From Bythopirellula polymerisocia (GTDB lineage: Bacteria; Planctomycetota; Planctomycetia; Pirellulales; Lacipirellulaceae), in contig NZ_SJPS01000002.1 in assembly GCF_007860015.1 (NCBI RefSeq), positions 310,898 through 374,897 of the forward strand: a stretch of 64,000 nt of DNA, read 5' to 3'. Positions 1 through 9,381 of this stretch are shown piece by piece. The position numbers and the translations under genes were made by a program. The notes beneath the pieces were generated by a model. It was given only the letters and a program-made list of their open reading frames with translations. It did no database searches and was not told where the DNA came from. Positions within the stretch are counted from its first letter, which is position 1. The number at the start of each line of letters is the position of its first letter.

Positions 1-1
1 T

Positions 2-439
2 GTCGCACGTTCCTCTCTTATGGCCGGCGACACAACGACGGATCATGATCCTTTCGATCCCTTCAAAAGAAACCTTGCTGATGTGCTTCCTGCAGGAGGA
101 AGTGCCTATCCGTTGAATGATGTGTTCGTTAGACAAGCGGTAGACCAGTTAAGAGGAACTAACAATTCTACGTCCAATCAGTTAACCGGATTTCGTCTGG
201 TGCCTTTAATTTATTCGTCGGGTCCGGATGGGATTTCAGACATCAATACTGCTGGCAATAGGAGCATAATTTCAAGTGGAATTGCGTTGGATCCATATGC
301 TATTGATCCGGCTTTCTCCACTTTATCATTTTCTCCTACGACTCCCAATTATCAGACAGGTCTCCCCTCTGATGGTAACAACGATGGCGAAGACAACTCC
401 GTCGACAACATCCACAACCACGTACTTGATAATAGATGA
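2..439 (+). CDS. C-terminal part of an unrecognised protein, probably of the pseudopilin operon
   Basis: The reading frame is open from the first bases of the window, so the true start lies upstream; an internal ATG at position 20 is unlikely to be the real start. The visible 145 or so residues are rich in Asn, Asp, Ser and Thr, with no membrane segment and no motif I recognise. The composition resembles the extracellular parts of the pseudopilins that follow on the same strand, and the gene ends about 80 bases before the next start. I infer it belongs to that operon, perhaps as another pseudopilin whose hydrophobic N-terminus is outside the window. Confidence 0.6.
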   Translation, partial: VARSSLMAGDTTTDHDPFDPFKRNLADVLPAGGSAYPLNDVFVRQAVDQLRGTNNSTSNQLTGFRLVPLIYSSGPDGISDINTAGNRSIISSGIALDPYAIDPAFSTLSFSPTTPNYQTGLPSDGNNDGEDNSVDNIHNHVLDNR

Positions 440-444
440 GGAAG

Positions 445-474
445 GCGCTAGGCGCTGGTTGATAGGCGCTAGTA
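445..474. repeat. heptad repeat arm, GGCGCTA type
   Basis: Three copies of a GGCGCTA/GGCGCTG word follow the stop of the first gene, separated by short spacers. The same word and its complement recur in the arrays at about 3.3, 3.5 and 11.5 kb. No complementary arm lies directly next to this one. Confidence 0.7.
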
Positions 475-518
475 AGAGAGATAGAGGGGCAAGGGGCAGA
501 GAACAGAGGAACAGAACC

Positions 519-1916
519 ATGAACAACAATAGAGAAAAAGTTACGAGCTTCGGGTTTCGAGCTTCGAGAAAAGAATCTATTTCCCCACTCGCAACTCGCG
601 CCTCGCAACTCGCGCCTCACGGAATGACCCTCATCGAGCTGATGGTCGTCGTGGTGATTCTGGTCACGTTGGTGGCCGGGGTGCTGCCGCTGGTCTCGCC
701 CAATAACGACGCCCGCAAAATCCGCGAGGCCGCCCGGGGCTTGAAGACGTTCCTCATGTCGGCCCAGGCCGAGGCAGCCCGCACGGGTCGACCCGTGGGC
801 ATCGGTTTTCGCGAAACAAGTTCTGGAGACACCTCCACAAACACCCCTGGCAGCGGTATCGCGATCGAGGCCTATCAATTGGCCGTGCCGGCACCCTTTT
901 CGGGGTCCAGCAACGAATCGCGCATGGGAGTCCAAGAGATCACCGATTTTCTCGCGCAAAAGGGACTTACCGACAACAAAATCCTCTACGGACCAGTAAC
1001 GGGCGGAAATGGGAGCAAAATATACCCAAAATTCTATGGAGCAAGACTCTATGTCGTGAGCAGTATGGTTGCGACAACTCTTGCCGGCGATCCTCTCCCC
1101 CCCGGAATGATCCGCGTAGGGGATATTGTGAAAGTCGGAGGCAAGCGGTTCAAGATTATCGACGACCCCCGCCAGAGCAATGAACCCTTGAATCCCCAGG
1201 ATCCTTATAGCGAGAAGTTTCTGGATCCTAGGCAGAACTCAGCTGATTATCAGAATCGCCTGATTTGTGTCTGGCTCGATGAAGCCAGTCAGGGCCAGGG
1301 GAAGGTGCCTCCGCTTGCTAACTCTCCCGCCGGAGAGCGCTATCAGATCGCGCGACAACCTGCGGGCACCGCGGCATTCAGCGTCCAGCCTTCCTTCCAG
1401 CTCCCCGCCGGGATTGCGATCGATATGCAGGCCTCGGGATACGAAGCAGATGGAGAACCCGTCTTTTTCGTAGAAACCAATGTCACAAGTCCGACAGCGA
1501 TTTCTGCCGTGATTTTGTTCTCGCCGAATGGGGGAATCGAGACTGTGTGGAAGAACGGAAACGAAATCAAAAATGCCGAAAAGTTGTTCCTGCTCGTTGG
1601 CCGGGGAGAAAACGGTGGTTTAGTGTTAGGCGATCCCTATACCGAGCAAGATTGTGTTTGGTACCTAGGCCAGAATTTCTCGGAGGAAAAACTCAAGGAA
1701 GTTCGCTCGAAGGTCAACTGGCTCAATCTTGAGAGCCGCTGGCTGATGCTCGACTCGGCTGGTGGTCGACTGCGGGTAGTGGAAAACGCACTTGTTAACC
1801 CGAGCGACGTAACCACAAGACCCGGTGATGAATCCTACAACGCCATGGTTGAACAAATCGAACTGGCCCACGGCTTAGCCCACGTCCACACAGATGTCGG
1901 AGGACAGAAACCGTGA
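519..1916 (+). CDS. type II secretion-like pseudopilin, GspH-like
   Basis: This is a secreted pilin-like subunit predicted to be cleaved by prepilin peptidase. After a leader of about 35 residues comes the class signature HGMTLIELMVVVV, with Gly at -1 and Glu at +5 of the mature protein, then a single hydrophobic helix and a large soluble domain (465 residues in all, far longer than a typical GspH of about 170-200). I chose the ATG preceded by a GAGGAACAG ribosome site; the frame is open further upstream but lacks such a site. The leader is partly made of translated 7-bp repeats. The gene overlaps the next start by a GTGA, so translation is probably coupled. Confidence 0.8.
   Translation: MNNNREKVTSFGFRASRKESISPLATRASQLAPHGMTLIELMVVVVILVTLVAGVLPLVSPNNDARKIREAARGLKTFLMSAQAEAARTGRPVGIGFRETSSGDTSTNTPGSGIAIEAYQLAVPAPFSGSSNESRMGVQEITDFLAQKGLTDNKILYGPVTGGNGSKIYPKFYGARLYVVSSMVATTLAGDPLPPGMIRVGDIVKVGGKRFKIIDDPRQSNEPLNPQDPYSEKFLDPRQNSADYQNRLICVWLDEASQGQGKVPPLANSPAGERYQIARQPAGTAAFSVQPSFQLPAGIAIDMQASGYEADGEPVFFVETNVTSPTAISAVILFSPNGGIETVWKNGNEIKNAEKLFLLVGRGENGGLVLGDPYTEQDCVWYLGQNFSEEKLKEVRSKVNWLNLESRWLMLDSAGGRLRVVENALVNPSDVTTRPGDESYNAMVEQIELAHGLAHVHTDVGGQKP
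541..620. repeat. paired heptad repeat arms inside the leader of the first pseudopilin
   Basis: The left arm (541-568) repeats variants of GAGCTTCG/GGTTTCG. The right arm (588-620) repeats CTCGCAA and CTCGCGC and is roughly complementary to the left. A short unique spacer separates them. The whole array is translated and ends immediately before the conserved HGMTLIE cleavage motif. Confidence 0.75.
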
Positions 1917-3268
1917 TTAGAAAGAGGGGCTTAGTTTCGAGTTTCGAGTTTCGAGTTTCGAGCCAGAATTTCTCGCTCGCGCCTCGCTACTCGTGCCTCG
2001 CGCCGGATTCAGTTTCGAGTTTCGAGTTTCGAGTTTCGAGTAGGAAATCCCTACTCGCACCTCGCAACTCGCGCCACGTAACTCGCAACGCAATCACCCT
2101 CATTGAGATTCTGATCTCGATGTTTGTGCTGCTGTTTGGCCTGATGGGAGTGGCGGCGATCTTTCCCGTGGCAAGTCACTATCTGACCCAAGGGGACCAA
2201 AAAGACCGCAGCGACGCCCTGGCCGCCAACGCCTTTGCCGAGATCGAGACGCGCGGTTTGATGCGACCGGAATCTTGGTATTACGCGGCGCATGTCAATG
2301 GGAACTCCATCGGCTACCCGCTCATCGATCAGACCACACAACTGTTTTATTACCCAGTTGCGAATAACATTGGTCCAGGTGCGGCTTTCGTAATTGATGG
2401 GATGGGGGGAGCGGAATTAAGTTCCCTGCCGGCTTCTAGGCAGTACTTTCCATTCTTGAATGGGGATGCCATTACTTGGCCGGGGCCATTTTCGGCGACT
2501 TCCCCTCTCGCCAATTGGTCAAATTGGCCCGTTCGTCGAGTAACTCTCCCACAGCTTAATGGTGTCGCCATGAACACTCCCACCGCCGAGACCATTTTCC
2601 GGCTCCGCGACGATCTGGCCGTTGAACAACCTGACCAGGGAGATCGCCCCGCAATGCAGCGTTGGAGTACTTTTGATGCTAACAATACTCCTGCGAATCC
2701 CTCCGACGACACTTTGCTCGCTCGGCAATACCAGGGCGACTATTCCTGGCTGGCGACTGTGGTCCCCACCAGTAGCAATGCCCTCTTGGGTCTTCAGCCA
2801 GCGGCAAATTTGCTCGGTGAACTATACGATGTGTCAGTCGCCGTGTTTTACAAACGCGAGGTGTTACCCTCTGCCAGCTCACCCGGCATCGTCGGCAGCG
2901 AACGGCTTATGAATGCAGAGTTTCTTAACCAGGGAGAGTTGGTGCTCTACGATGCCAATACTTCAGATGATGAAACGCTCGAAACGGCACTCGACGGTAT
3001 CAGGCCCACCAACTGGGTCTGCGTCATGGGGGTCAACCAAACCAGCGGCCAGTTCATGATGAAGTGGTATCGCATTTTGGCGATTGAAGATGATTTCTTC
3101 AATCAAAGCCTTCCTGGTGCAGGATCTCAAGCCACGCGCACCTTGATGGTCTCCGAAGGGGGCGAATGGCCGTCGGATTCTTGGCAAAATCTGCAAGTAG
3201 CGATCCTCCCCGGAGTCATCCACGTGCAAACCCGGCAAATGACGTTGAGCTGTGAGTGTTGTGAGTAG
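1913..3268 (+). CDS. type IV prepilin-like protein, PilV/GspI-like
   Basis: This is a pseudopilin of 451 residues. A long leader of about 65 residues precedes NAITLIEILISMFVLLFGL, the hydrophobic core with Glu at +5; the residue at -1 would be Ala rather than the usual Gly. The GTG start overlaps the stop of the upstream gene and is preceded by GGAGGA. The leader contains two copies of the heptapeptide-like block VSSFEFRVSS, each encoded by four tandem AGTTTCG heptads. The C-terminal region has no motif I recognise. It presumably assembles with its neighbours into a pilus-like secretion filament. Assignment to PilV or GspI rests only on gene order and the N-terminus. Confidence 0.78.
   Translation: MIRKRGLVSSFEFRVSSQNFSLAPRYSCLAPDSVSSFEFRVSSRKSLLAPRNSRHVTRNAITLIEILISMFVLLFGLMGVAAIFPVASHYLTQGDQKDRSDALAANAFAEIETRGLMRPESWYYAAHVNGNSIGYPLIDQTTQLFYYPVANNIGPGAAFVIDGMGGAELSSLPASRQYFPFLNGDAITWPGPFSATSPLANWSNWPVRRVTLPQLNGVAMNTPTAETIFRLRDDLAVEQPDQGDRPAMQRWSTFDANNTPANPSDDTLLARQYQGDYSWLATVVPTSSNALLGLQPAANLLGELYDVSVAVFYKREVLPSASSPGIVGSERLMNAEFLNQGELVLYDANTSDDETLETALDGIRPTNWVCVMGVNQTSGQFMMKWYRILAIEDDFFNQSLPGAGSQATRTLMVSEGGEWPSDSWQNLQVAILPGVIHVQTRQMTLSCECCE
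1933..2089. repeat. double heptad array inside the leader of the second pseudopilin
   Basis: Four tandem AGTTTCG units (1933-1962) are followed by a CTCGCxx arm to about 2003. An identical 30-nt AGTTTCG array (2011-2040) then comes with a second CTCGCxx arm (2053-2089). The left arms are partly complementary to the right arms. The two left arms are exact copies, which suggests recent duplication or homogenisation. Confidence 0.85.
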
Positions 3269-3382
3269 GCGCTAGTTACTGGGCGGCAGGCGCTGGTCAG
3301 AAGAAGAGAAGAGCTAGGAAATGAACAAGAGAACCGTATTTGATACATCTGACTAGCGCCTAGCGCCTGGCAACTAGCGCCT
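3266..3382. repeat. intergenic paired heptad arms, GGCGCTA / CTAGCGC
   Basis: The left arm starts at the stop codon of the upstream gene (to about 3299), and the right arm (3350-3382) is largely its reverse complement. The A-rich spacer between them carries a ribosome-site-like AGAAGAG and an ATG that opens only an 11-codon frame before a stop within the right arm. Confidence 0.75.
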
Positions 3383-3405
3383 TTACCAGTTAGAAGAGAA
3401 GAACG

Positions 3406-6400
3406 ATGAGCAACCGATACAAACTACGAATCCCCTGCCTAACCAGCGCCCAGCGTCTAGCGCCCAGCGCCTATCTGACTAGCGCCCAGCGCCTAGCGCC
3501 TAGCGCCTATCCCCCCCGCCGCGGTATCCTCCTGCTCGTCGTGCTCGGCCTATTGACCTTGTTTCTGTTCATCGGCACGGCCTTCGTGATTTCGTCGAAT
3601 CAGTTCCGCATGGCGAACCGCAGCTACCAACAGGCCGGCAACCAGGAAAACATCTCGACCACGCAGCACAAGTTTCTCGACGAGGTCCTTAACCAACTGG
3701 TCCGCGACACCAACAACCAGAACTCCGTGCTGCGGTATCACAGCTTGCTGCGGGATTTGTATGGATCTTCAGAAGGGATCATGGCAACCGTACAACCGGC
3801 CACTGCCGTATTTGCTGGCGTGAATTCCCCTGGTATAGGCAATGTCACTAATGGCCAATTCATCGAGCTTAGTTTTTTGACGAACCCCTACTTCGATCTT
3901 TACGGGAATAGCTTCACGCAAACTACTCCACCGCCGGCAAACCTGATTTCGCAACCCCTGCCGGTGGCCGACAATGCCTGGAGTGGGCGCTTGCTAACCT
4001 TTCTTGATGGTGAAGCAGCCTGCCGAACAACTCGCATCGTGGGGTACTTTAATGATCCCACTACCAATGTCGTTTTACTCCGCATTTTGAATTTCCCTGG
4101 TCGTGACGGCACGCTGCTGACCGACCCGACGATCCTCAACGGGACTCGATTCGTTATCAATGGCCGGCCGTTTAATGGCACGGGGGTGGGGTACGATCCA
4201 CTGGTCACCGCCGCCACTACACGCAAGCTTGGTACCGGTGAGGATGTCAATGGCGACCCGCGCTTGCTTGCCCTCATGCCAAATGCTTCCTTTTTTGACG
4301 TTGGCAATAACCCAAACTTCTCCACGGTGAATTCAAACTATTTCGGTTTCTCGTCCATGCCTGTTCCGCTCCACATGCGTCGTTTTGACGGCTTGGGGGA
4401 TAGTGATGAGACCTACGATGCGGCCGACTTTCAAAATATGTTCTTGGCGTGGAGTCCGCCCGGTCCTCAGGCCTCTGTCTTGGCGAACTTTGCAGATCCC
4501 GATCCTGCCTCTTTGGGTGCAATGGTCTTGCCCTCATTCCATCGGCCAGCCCTTTTGAACTACTGGGCTCGGCACAATGATTTCCTGGGTTCCCCTGGCG
4601 ATCCACTCTCTAATTCAAGGTTGGGCACGGATCCCGTCTATGCCAGCCTGTTGCGGAAGATTCTTTTGCGACCCAACTGGCATGACCATCCCAGCTTTAC
4701 TGGCAGCAATCCCTATTTTCCAACAGGTAATTCAGCTGTCGACAACTCCAATAAACTCCGCCGCATGATTTACGGCCCTTGGGATGTGGACAACGACAAA
4801 GACGGTATCCCCGACAGTGTGTGGGTCGATTTCGGTGCCCCTGTGATCGCCGGTCCCGATGGCAAGTTGGTCAAACCGCTCGCTGCGGTCTTGGTGCTCG
4901 ATATGGATGGACGGTTGAATGTGAATGCGCATGGGACTGTCGATATTCAGCAAAATGGCACAAACATTAACATCCCGATGGCTGGAGGAGTTTCGTCGAG
5001 AGACCTCCCAAAGGGACTCGCTTTTGGACCAGCGGAGATTAGTTTGCGGGATGTCGTGGGGAATCGTTTCAGTGAGATTCTTGGCGGAGATAGTGTGAAT
5101 GGTACTTACTATCCTGGTCGCTATGGTACGACTACTGGAGCAAACATCGCTCAATCAGCGGGAATCATGGGCCAGTTTGATTTGCAAGCGCAACTCAAAA
5201 TGCAAGGCGTGCCTGCGAAATTCAACCAGATAGCACGCAGTAATTACGGGTCTCTACCTGACTTTCGGGGACGCTATGCCTTGGGACTCAATGATTTTGG
5301 CCAGGCAAGCCACGAAGCTTCTTACGAAACATCGGGAAGAGTGTTTCTTGATGAAGGCTCCCCTTATGAACTAAATCTTTCCGCCTCCGGTGCACGAGGT
5401 ACAGGTACGAGCGTCGACAATCCGTTCTCGCTGGCAGAACTAGAAAGACTGCTGCGGGCGTACGACATTGACTCCCCGACCCTCCCGCCTCGACTCTACG
5501 AATTACTCAAGGGCAACACCACCACGCCCAATATTAACAACCTCAATAATTGGCGGTCTCTGCTTACCACAGACAGCTACGACCTCCCCGAACCGGGCTT
5601 TGAAATGCCTGAGTGGGTAAAGAATGGACCCGATGGCACGGCGAACAACGCCGATGACTACTTCGCCATCATGGATCGCCAGCCAGTGAACGCCACGTTT
5701 GCTGATTTGATAGAGTATCGGCTTCGATCCTCTCAAAACTGGCCGGTTAGTGGTGATTCAACGAATCCTACGAGAATTCAAACAATTCGCCGCCAGATGT
5801 CACAGCTTGTTGCACCTGAAATGATGGCGGGGTTGAAGCTTGATCTCAATCGGCCGCTCGGCAATGGCTGGGATGATACTCCGGTTGGCCAGCCAGGTTA
5901 TGGTGTTGTGGATGAACCGGGGGAATATGAGCCAAACGGGTGGTCCATCGACTACACCCGAGCTGGAACTTCAGCCTCTCCGCCGACGACTGCTTTTGTG
6001 AACGCTGTCTTCCACGATGATTTTGACCGCGATGGCGACGGCACGATCACAGCGGCAGAACGGGGTGACAGCAACGGCGATGGCGTCGTTGACAACAACG
6101 ATGATTTGGTGAGTTTGCACAATTTCCGACGCCAACTCTTGGCGCGACATCTTTACGTGATGGCAATGGCGGTAGTTGATCCCTTGCCATCTACTAGCTC
6201 GGCTCAAGATAAGCGTGATCGTGCGCGCCTGTTGGCCCAATGGGCAATCAACGCCGTCGAATTCCGCGACGCGGATAATATCCAGACTGCTTTTGAATAT
6301 GATCTTGATCCGTTCGACGCAGATGGCTGGGCCCCCGACGGCGATCTCACGACCACCGCCGATCATGCCGGCGCGGACGCAAGTCCTGGTACGTCAGACG

Positions 6401-9381
6401 ACACGTTGGTCTGGGGCAGCGAACGACCCGAACTCGTGATGACCGAGACCTTGGCCTGGCACGATCGTCGGACTGAAGATGGCAAAGGGGAAAACCCCGA
6501 CCTCGATGAAGCCGATTCTGGCAAGATTGGATCGACCGACGACGACAAGGACACCTACGACCGGAGTTACGATCAACGCGAGCGACCCATCGGGGCGGCC
6601 TTCATCGAACTCTATAATCCCTGGTCGCCTAGTCCTGGCGCGAATGCCGATACGCACTTTGTCGATGGCAATGGCCACGACCTGGGAGTAAATCTAGCAG
6701 CGGTATCTGCTCCTCGCACACCTTCTGGTAACGATGTCTCACCCGTGTGGCGGTTGAGTGTTTATCAGACGAGGCAGATCCCGGGGATTCCTCCCACCAT
6801 TCCGGCCAAAACTAATATCGCTGGTCCGGACAAAGACCCCGACGACCTGGACAATCAGAACGTCCCGACGACGGTTGACCGCAGTATCTACTTTGCCGGG
6901 TTTGATCCTGATTCCAGAAACGCGACGTGGGATAATGATGGCGTCGCTTATTACAACGATCTTACAAATACGGTGCCGTCGGTGCGTCCCGGTCGCTATC
7001 TGGTCGTAGGGGCCGGCAAGTCGATGGGACCTGGTGAATATTTGGCAGAAATTGGCGCAAAAACGGGTACGCGCACTTCGAATCGCGGCATCATGCTCAA
7101 AACAAGAACGGCGGCGAATGCCGCCAATGCCGTTGCCCTGCATGGTGATAGTGGCACGACGGTCACGGATCAAAAAGCAAATTTTCGTGTGGAGTCACCT
7201 ACCGAGGCGGAAGTTAATTCTATTCTGTCTCCCGTACCGGGGAGTAGCAGCCCCAGTGTGGCGGATGTGGCAATCATCGATCAACCGCGACGTTTTACCA
7301 TTTCAGAACCCGCTAACGGCTATCCGGTCAATTGGGCAGGAAGTCGCTGGGATGGAACCCAATACGCACCCAGATACATTGACATTCCATTGGACGATCA
7401 GCGCTCTCAAGCAAGCGCGGGTGGAGGCATCGGGGCTGGGGGTGGCAATGGCCGTGGCGGCATCGGAGCTCCACCAGATCGCAAACCTTCGTCGTTTGCC
7501 GACGGAGAAACACGACTCACCTTGCCGGGTCAAGCCCCTGCGGGAGGAGGTATCGGAGGAGGTGGAGGAGGAGCTGCTTCGGATCCGGCCCAGGCCCGCC
7601 GCACGATTCCCGGTTTCAGCTGGATTTACTTGCAGCGGTTGGCAAATCCACTTTTGCCTTGGAATCCACCCGCCGGCAAAACAGGTCACCGGGCCAACGA
7701 GCCGATCAATCCCTACCTGACCGTCGATTCGATGGGCGCCAATGTCACCGTCTTTAACGGTCTGCGGGATATGGAAGAACTCCGCACAACTCCTGATGAT
7801 CGAGCTCTCAGATTTCGCAATAATTTTGCGATCGATTCCTTTTCGAGCGTCCAGCGAGGCAGGGTTAATGCCCCAACCGAACCTGCCCTACGATTAAGTG
7901 ACTTGCAGTCGAGAGCCCTCTCCGCCAGACGTCGCAGCGGACCGACGGACCCAGACAATGCACCACATGCTAGCCAACCAGCCGAGAATCTTTGGAATCC
8001 CGAAGGGATCGGCATTACATCAAGCGGTACCGTGGGCGGCTACTTCAAGAATGAATCCGTTAATGGTTCTGGTACTGAAGGGGCTAACACACATAACTTC
8101 AACGGCATGCCGGATAGTACGCTGGGATTCATGAACGAACCGTTCCGCGATGCTAACCCAACCGATCCGATCCGTGATCGCGTCGTGCCCAAACAGCCAT
8201 TTGCCTGGATCGATTGGAACAATCGCCCCTTTGCCAATCCCGGTGAACTGATGCAGGTGCCCAATCGCCGCAGTTCGCAGCTCTTGCAGACGTTTTCGAT
8301 GTTGAATTCGACGTCTGCCGAAAAATACGATGGCACCATACCTGAAATCACCTTGTCGACTTCGCTGAAGTACAAATTAGATGGTCCCTATGGCCATTTG
8401 ATGAACTTCTTCCGGACGAAACTAGATACTCAAAACCGGGCAATCCCAGGTTTATATCGAGTCCTCGATCTGGTCGAGGTCCCCAGCCGCTACGTCGGTA
8501 CCGAGACTTGGCTCAATCCAACGACTTTTGGAACAGCTTTGGCGGATCACCCTGTTGCGGGAGCGCCAAACAAGGACCCACGCGATCCTCGTTACCAATG
8601 GCAGCCTCCGTTCAATCGGCTTCCGGCTCGTCGCGAGCCTGGAAAGGTGAATATCAATACGATCACGAACAAAGCAGTATGGGATGGAATTTTCCACGGG
8701 AGTGCAAAACGGAATGGCGGGGGCGGAAATGGAGTCCATCCCGGTCCTGATGACGATGATTTATGGCCTTCTCGGCGCGGCTATCAATCTACAGTTGGAA
8801 CGGATCCCACTATCTTAGATAGTGAGAGTCCCACACTATTTGCGAATCCTTTTCGCTCAGCGAACACCGGCGATTTTGTTCCCTTAGCGAAGCTAATGCG
8901 TGCAGGATTGGACTCAACTTTGTTGCGAAGTGTGGTCTTGCCCGACTTATCTACATCAGGTGGAACAGTACTTGCGCCTGCTGGGGATCCGCTTTGTTCG
9001 ACCATCGCTGTAAACCCTGCTAACAACTTCCGAAATTCATTCCGCAATCCATACTTCCGCTACTCGCCCGTTTCACGGCTATCGAGCATGACCACTACCC
9101 GCTCGAATGTGTTTGCGGTGTGGATCACCGTCGGGTTTTTTGAAGTCGAGGAAGCGCCGACTTATGATGCCACAGATCCACGATGGGGGGGTTCGGTTGA
9201 TCTGTACAAACGCATTTACCCCGACGGCTACCAATTCACCAAAGAGGCAGGCAGTGATACGGGCGAAGAGGTCCGCGTACGAGAGTTCGCCATCGTCGAC
9301 CGCACCATCCCCGTCGGCTTCCAACCCGGGGCAAACCATAATGTGAAAGAAACGATCCGCTTGAAGCGGGAGATTGAGTAG
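3406..9381 (+). CDS. giant GspK-like pseudopilin with EF-hand-type and Gly-rich segments
   Basis: A 1991-residue protein. After a leader containing two copies of TSAQRLAPSAY comes PPRRGILLLVVLGLLTLFLF, a GspK-type N-terminus (RG at the cleavage site, no Glu at +5). Near residues 465-510 lies a conserved-looking PDSVWVDFGAPV ... LDMDGRLNVNAHG region. Near residues 870-900 two Asp-rich loops, DRDGDGTITAAE and DSNGDGVVDNND, look like calcium-binding EF-hand or dockerin loops. A Gly-rich stretch lies near 1335-1395. GKVNINTITNKAVWDGIF near 1746 resembles the VNINT segment of GspK. Normal GspK is about 320 residues, so this is roughly six times longer. It probably sits at the tip of the secretion pseudopilus; that role is inferred from the GspK resemblance. 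Confidence 0.75.
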   Translation: MSNRYKLRIPCLTSAQRLAPSAYLTSAQRLAPSAYPPRRGILLLVVLGLLTLFLFIGTAFVISSNQFRMANRSYQQAGNQENISTTQHKFLDEVLNQLVRDTNNQNSVLRYHSLLRDLYGSSEGIMATVQPATAVFAGVNSPGIGNVTNGQFIELSFLTNPYFDLYGNSFTQTTPPPANLISQPLPVADNAWSGRLLTFLDGEAACRTTRIVGYFNDPTTNVVLLRILNFPGRDGTLLTDPTILNGTRFVINGRPFNGTGVGYDPLVTAATTRKLGTGEDVNGDPRLLALMPNASFFDVGNNPNFSTVNSNYFGFSSMPVPLHMRRFDGLGDSDETYDAADFQNMFLAWSPPGPQASVLANFADPDPASLGAMVLPSFHRPALLNYWARHNDFLGSPGDPLSNSRLGTDPVYASLLRKILLRPNWHDHPSFTGSNPYFPTGNSAVDNSNKLRRMIYGPWDVDNDKDGIPDSVWVDFGAPVIAGPDGKLVKPLAAVLVLDMDGRLNVNAHGTVDIQQNGTNINIPMAGGVSSRDLPKGLAFGPAEISLRDVVGNRFSEILGGDSVNGTYYPGRYGTTTGANIAQSAGIMGQFDLQAQLKMQGVPAKFNQIARSNYGSLPDFRGRYALGLNDFGQASHEASYETSGRVFLDEGSPYELNLSASGARGTGTSVDNPFSLAELERLLRAYDIDSPTLPPRLYELLKGNTTTPNINNLNNWRSLLTTDSYDLPEPGFEMPEWVKNGPDGTANNADDYFAIMDRQPVNATFADLIEYRLRSSQNWPVSGDSTNPTRIQTIRRQMSQLVAPEMMAGLKLDLNRPLGNGWDDTPVGQPGYGVVDEPGEYEPNGWSIDYTRAGTSASPPTTAFVNAVFHDDFDRDGDGTITAAERGDSNGDGVVDNNDDLVSLHNFRRQLLARHLYVMAMAVVDPLPSTSSAQDKRDRARLLAQWAINAVEFRDADNIQTAFEYDLDPFDADGWAPDGDLTTTADHAGADASPGTSDDTLVWGSERPELVMTETLAWHDRRTEDGKGENPDLDEADSGKIGSTDDDKDTYDRSYDQRERPIGAAFIELYNPWSPSPGANADTHFVDGNGHDLGVNLAAVSAPRTPSGNDVSPVWRLSVYQTRQIPGIPPTIPAKTNIAGPDKDPDDLDNQNVPTTVDRSIYFAGFDPDSRNATWDNDGVAYYNDLTNTVPSVRPGRYLVVGAGKSMGPGEYLAEIGAKTGTRTSNRGIMLKTRTAANAANAVALHGDSGTTVTDQKANFRVESPTEAEVNSILSPVPGSSSPSVADVAIIDQPRRFTISEPANGYPVNWAGSRWDGTQYAPRYIDIPLDDQRSQASAGGGIGAGGGNGRGGIGAPPDRKPSSFADGETRLTLPGQAPAGGGIGGGGGGAASDPAQARRTIPGFSWIYLQRLANPLLPWNPPAGKTGHRANEPINPYLTVDSMGANVTVFNGLRDMEELRTTPDDRALRFRNNFAIDSFSSVQRGRVNAPTEPALRLSDLQSRALSARRRSGPTDPDNAPHASQPAENLWNPEGIGITSSGTVGGYFKNESVNGSGTEGANTHNFNGMPDSTLGFMNEPFRDANPTDPIRDRVVPKQPFAWIDWNNRPFANPGELMQVPNRRSSQLLQTFSMLNSTSAEKYDGTIPEITLSTSLKYKLDGPYGHLMNFFRTKLDTQNRAIPGLYRVLDLVEVPSRYVGTETWLNPTTFGTALADHPVAGAPNKDPRDPRYQWQPPFNRLPARREPGKVNINTITNKAVWDGIFHGSAKRNGGGGNGVHPGPDDDDLWPSRRGYQSTVGTDPTILDSESPTLFANPFRSANTGDFVPLAKLMRAGLDSTLLRSVVLPDLSTSGGTVLAPAGDPLCSTIAVNPANNFRNSFRNPYFRYSPVSRLSSMTTTRSNVFAVWITVGFFEVEEAPTYDATDPRWGGSVDLYKRIYPDGYQFTKEAGSDTGEEVRVREFAIVDRTIPVGFQPGANHNVKETIRLKREIE
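3438..3512. repeat. heptad array inside the leader of the GspK-like gene
   Basis: Units of AGCGCCC, AGCGTCT and AGCGCCT run almost without interruption, broken once by ATCTGACT. This yields two nearly identical translated blocks (TSAQRLAPSAY) just before the PPRRG cleavage region. Confidence 0.85.

Noticed and set aside
336..959. A 207-codon open frame on the minus strand
   Set aside because: It lies opposite the GspH-like gene, has no ribosome site and a low-quality protein composition; it is a shadow of the GC-rich coding strand and the repeat arms.
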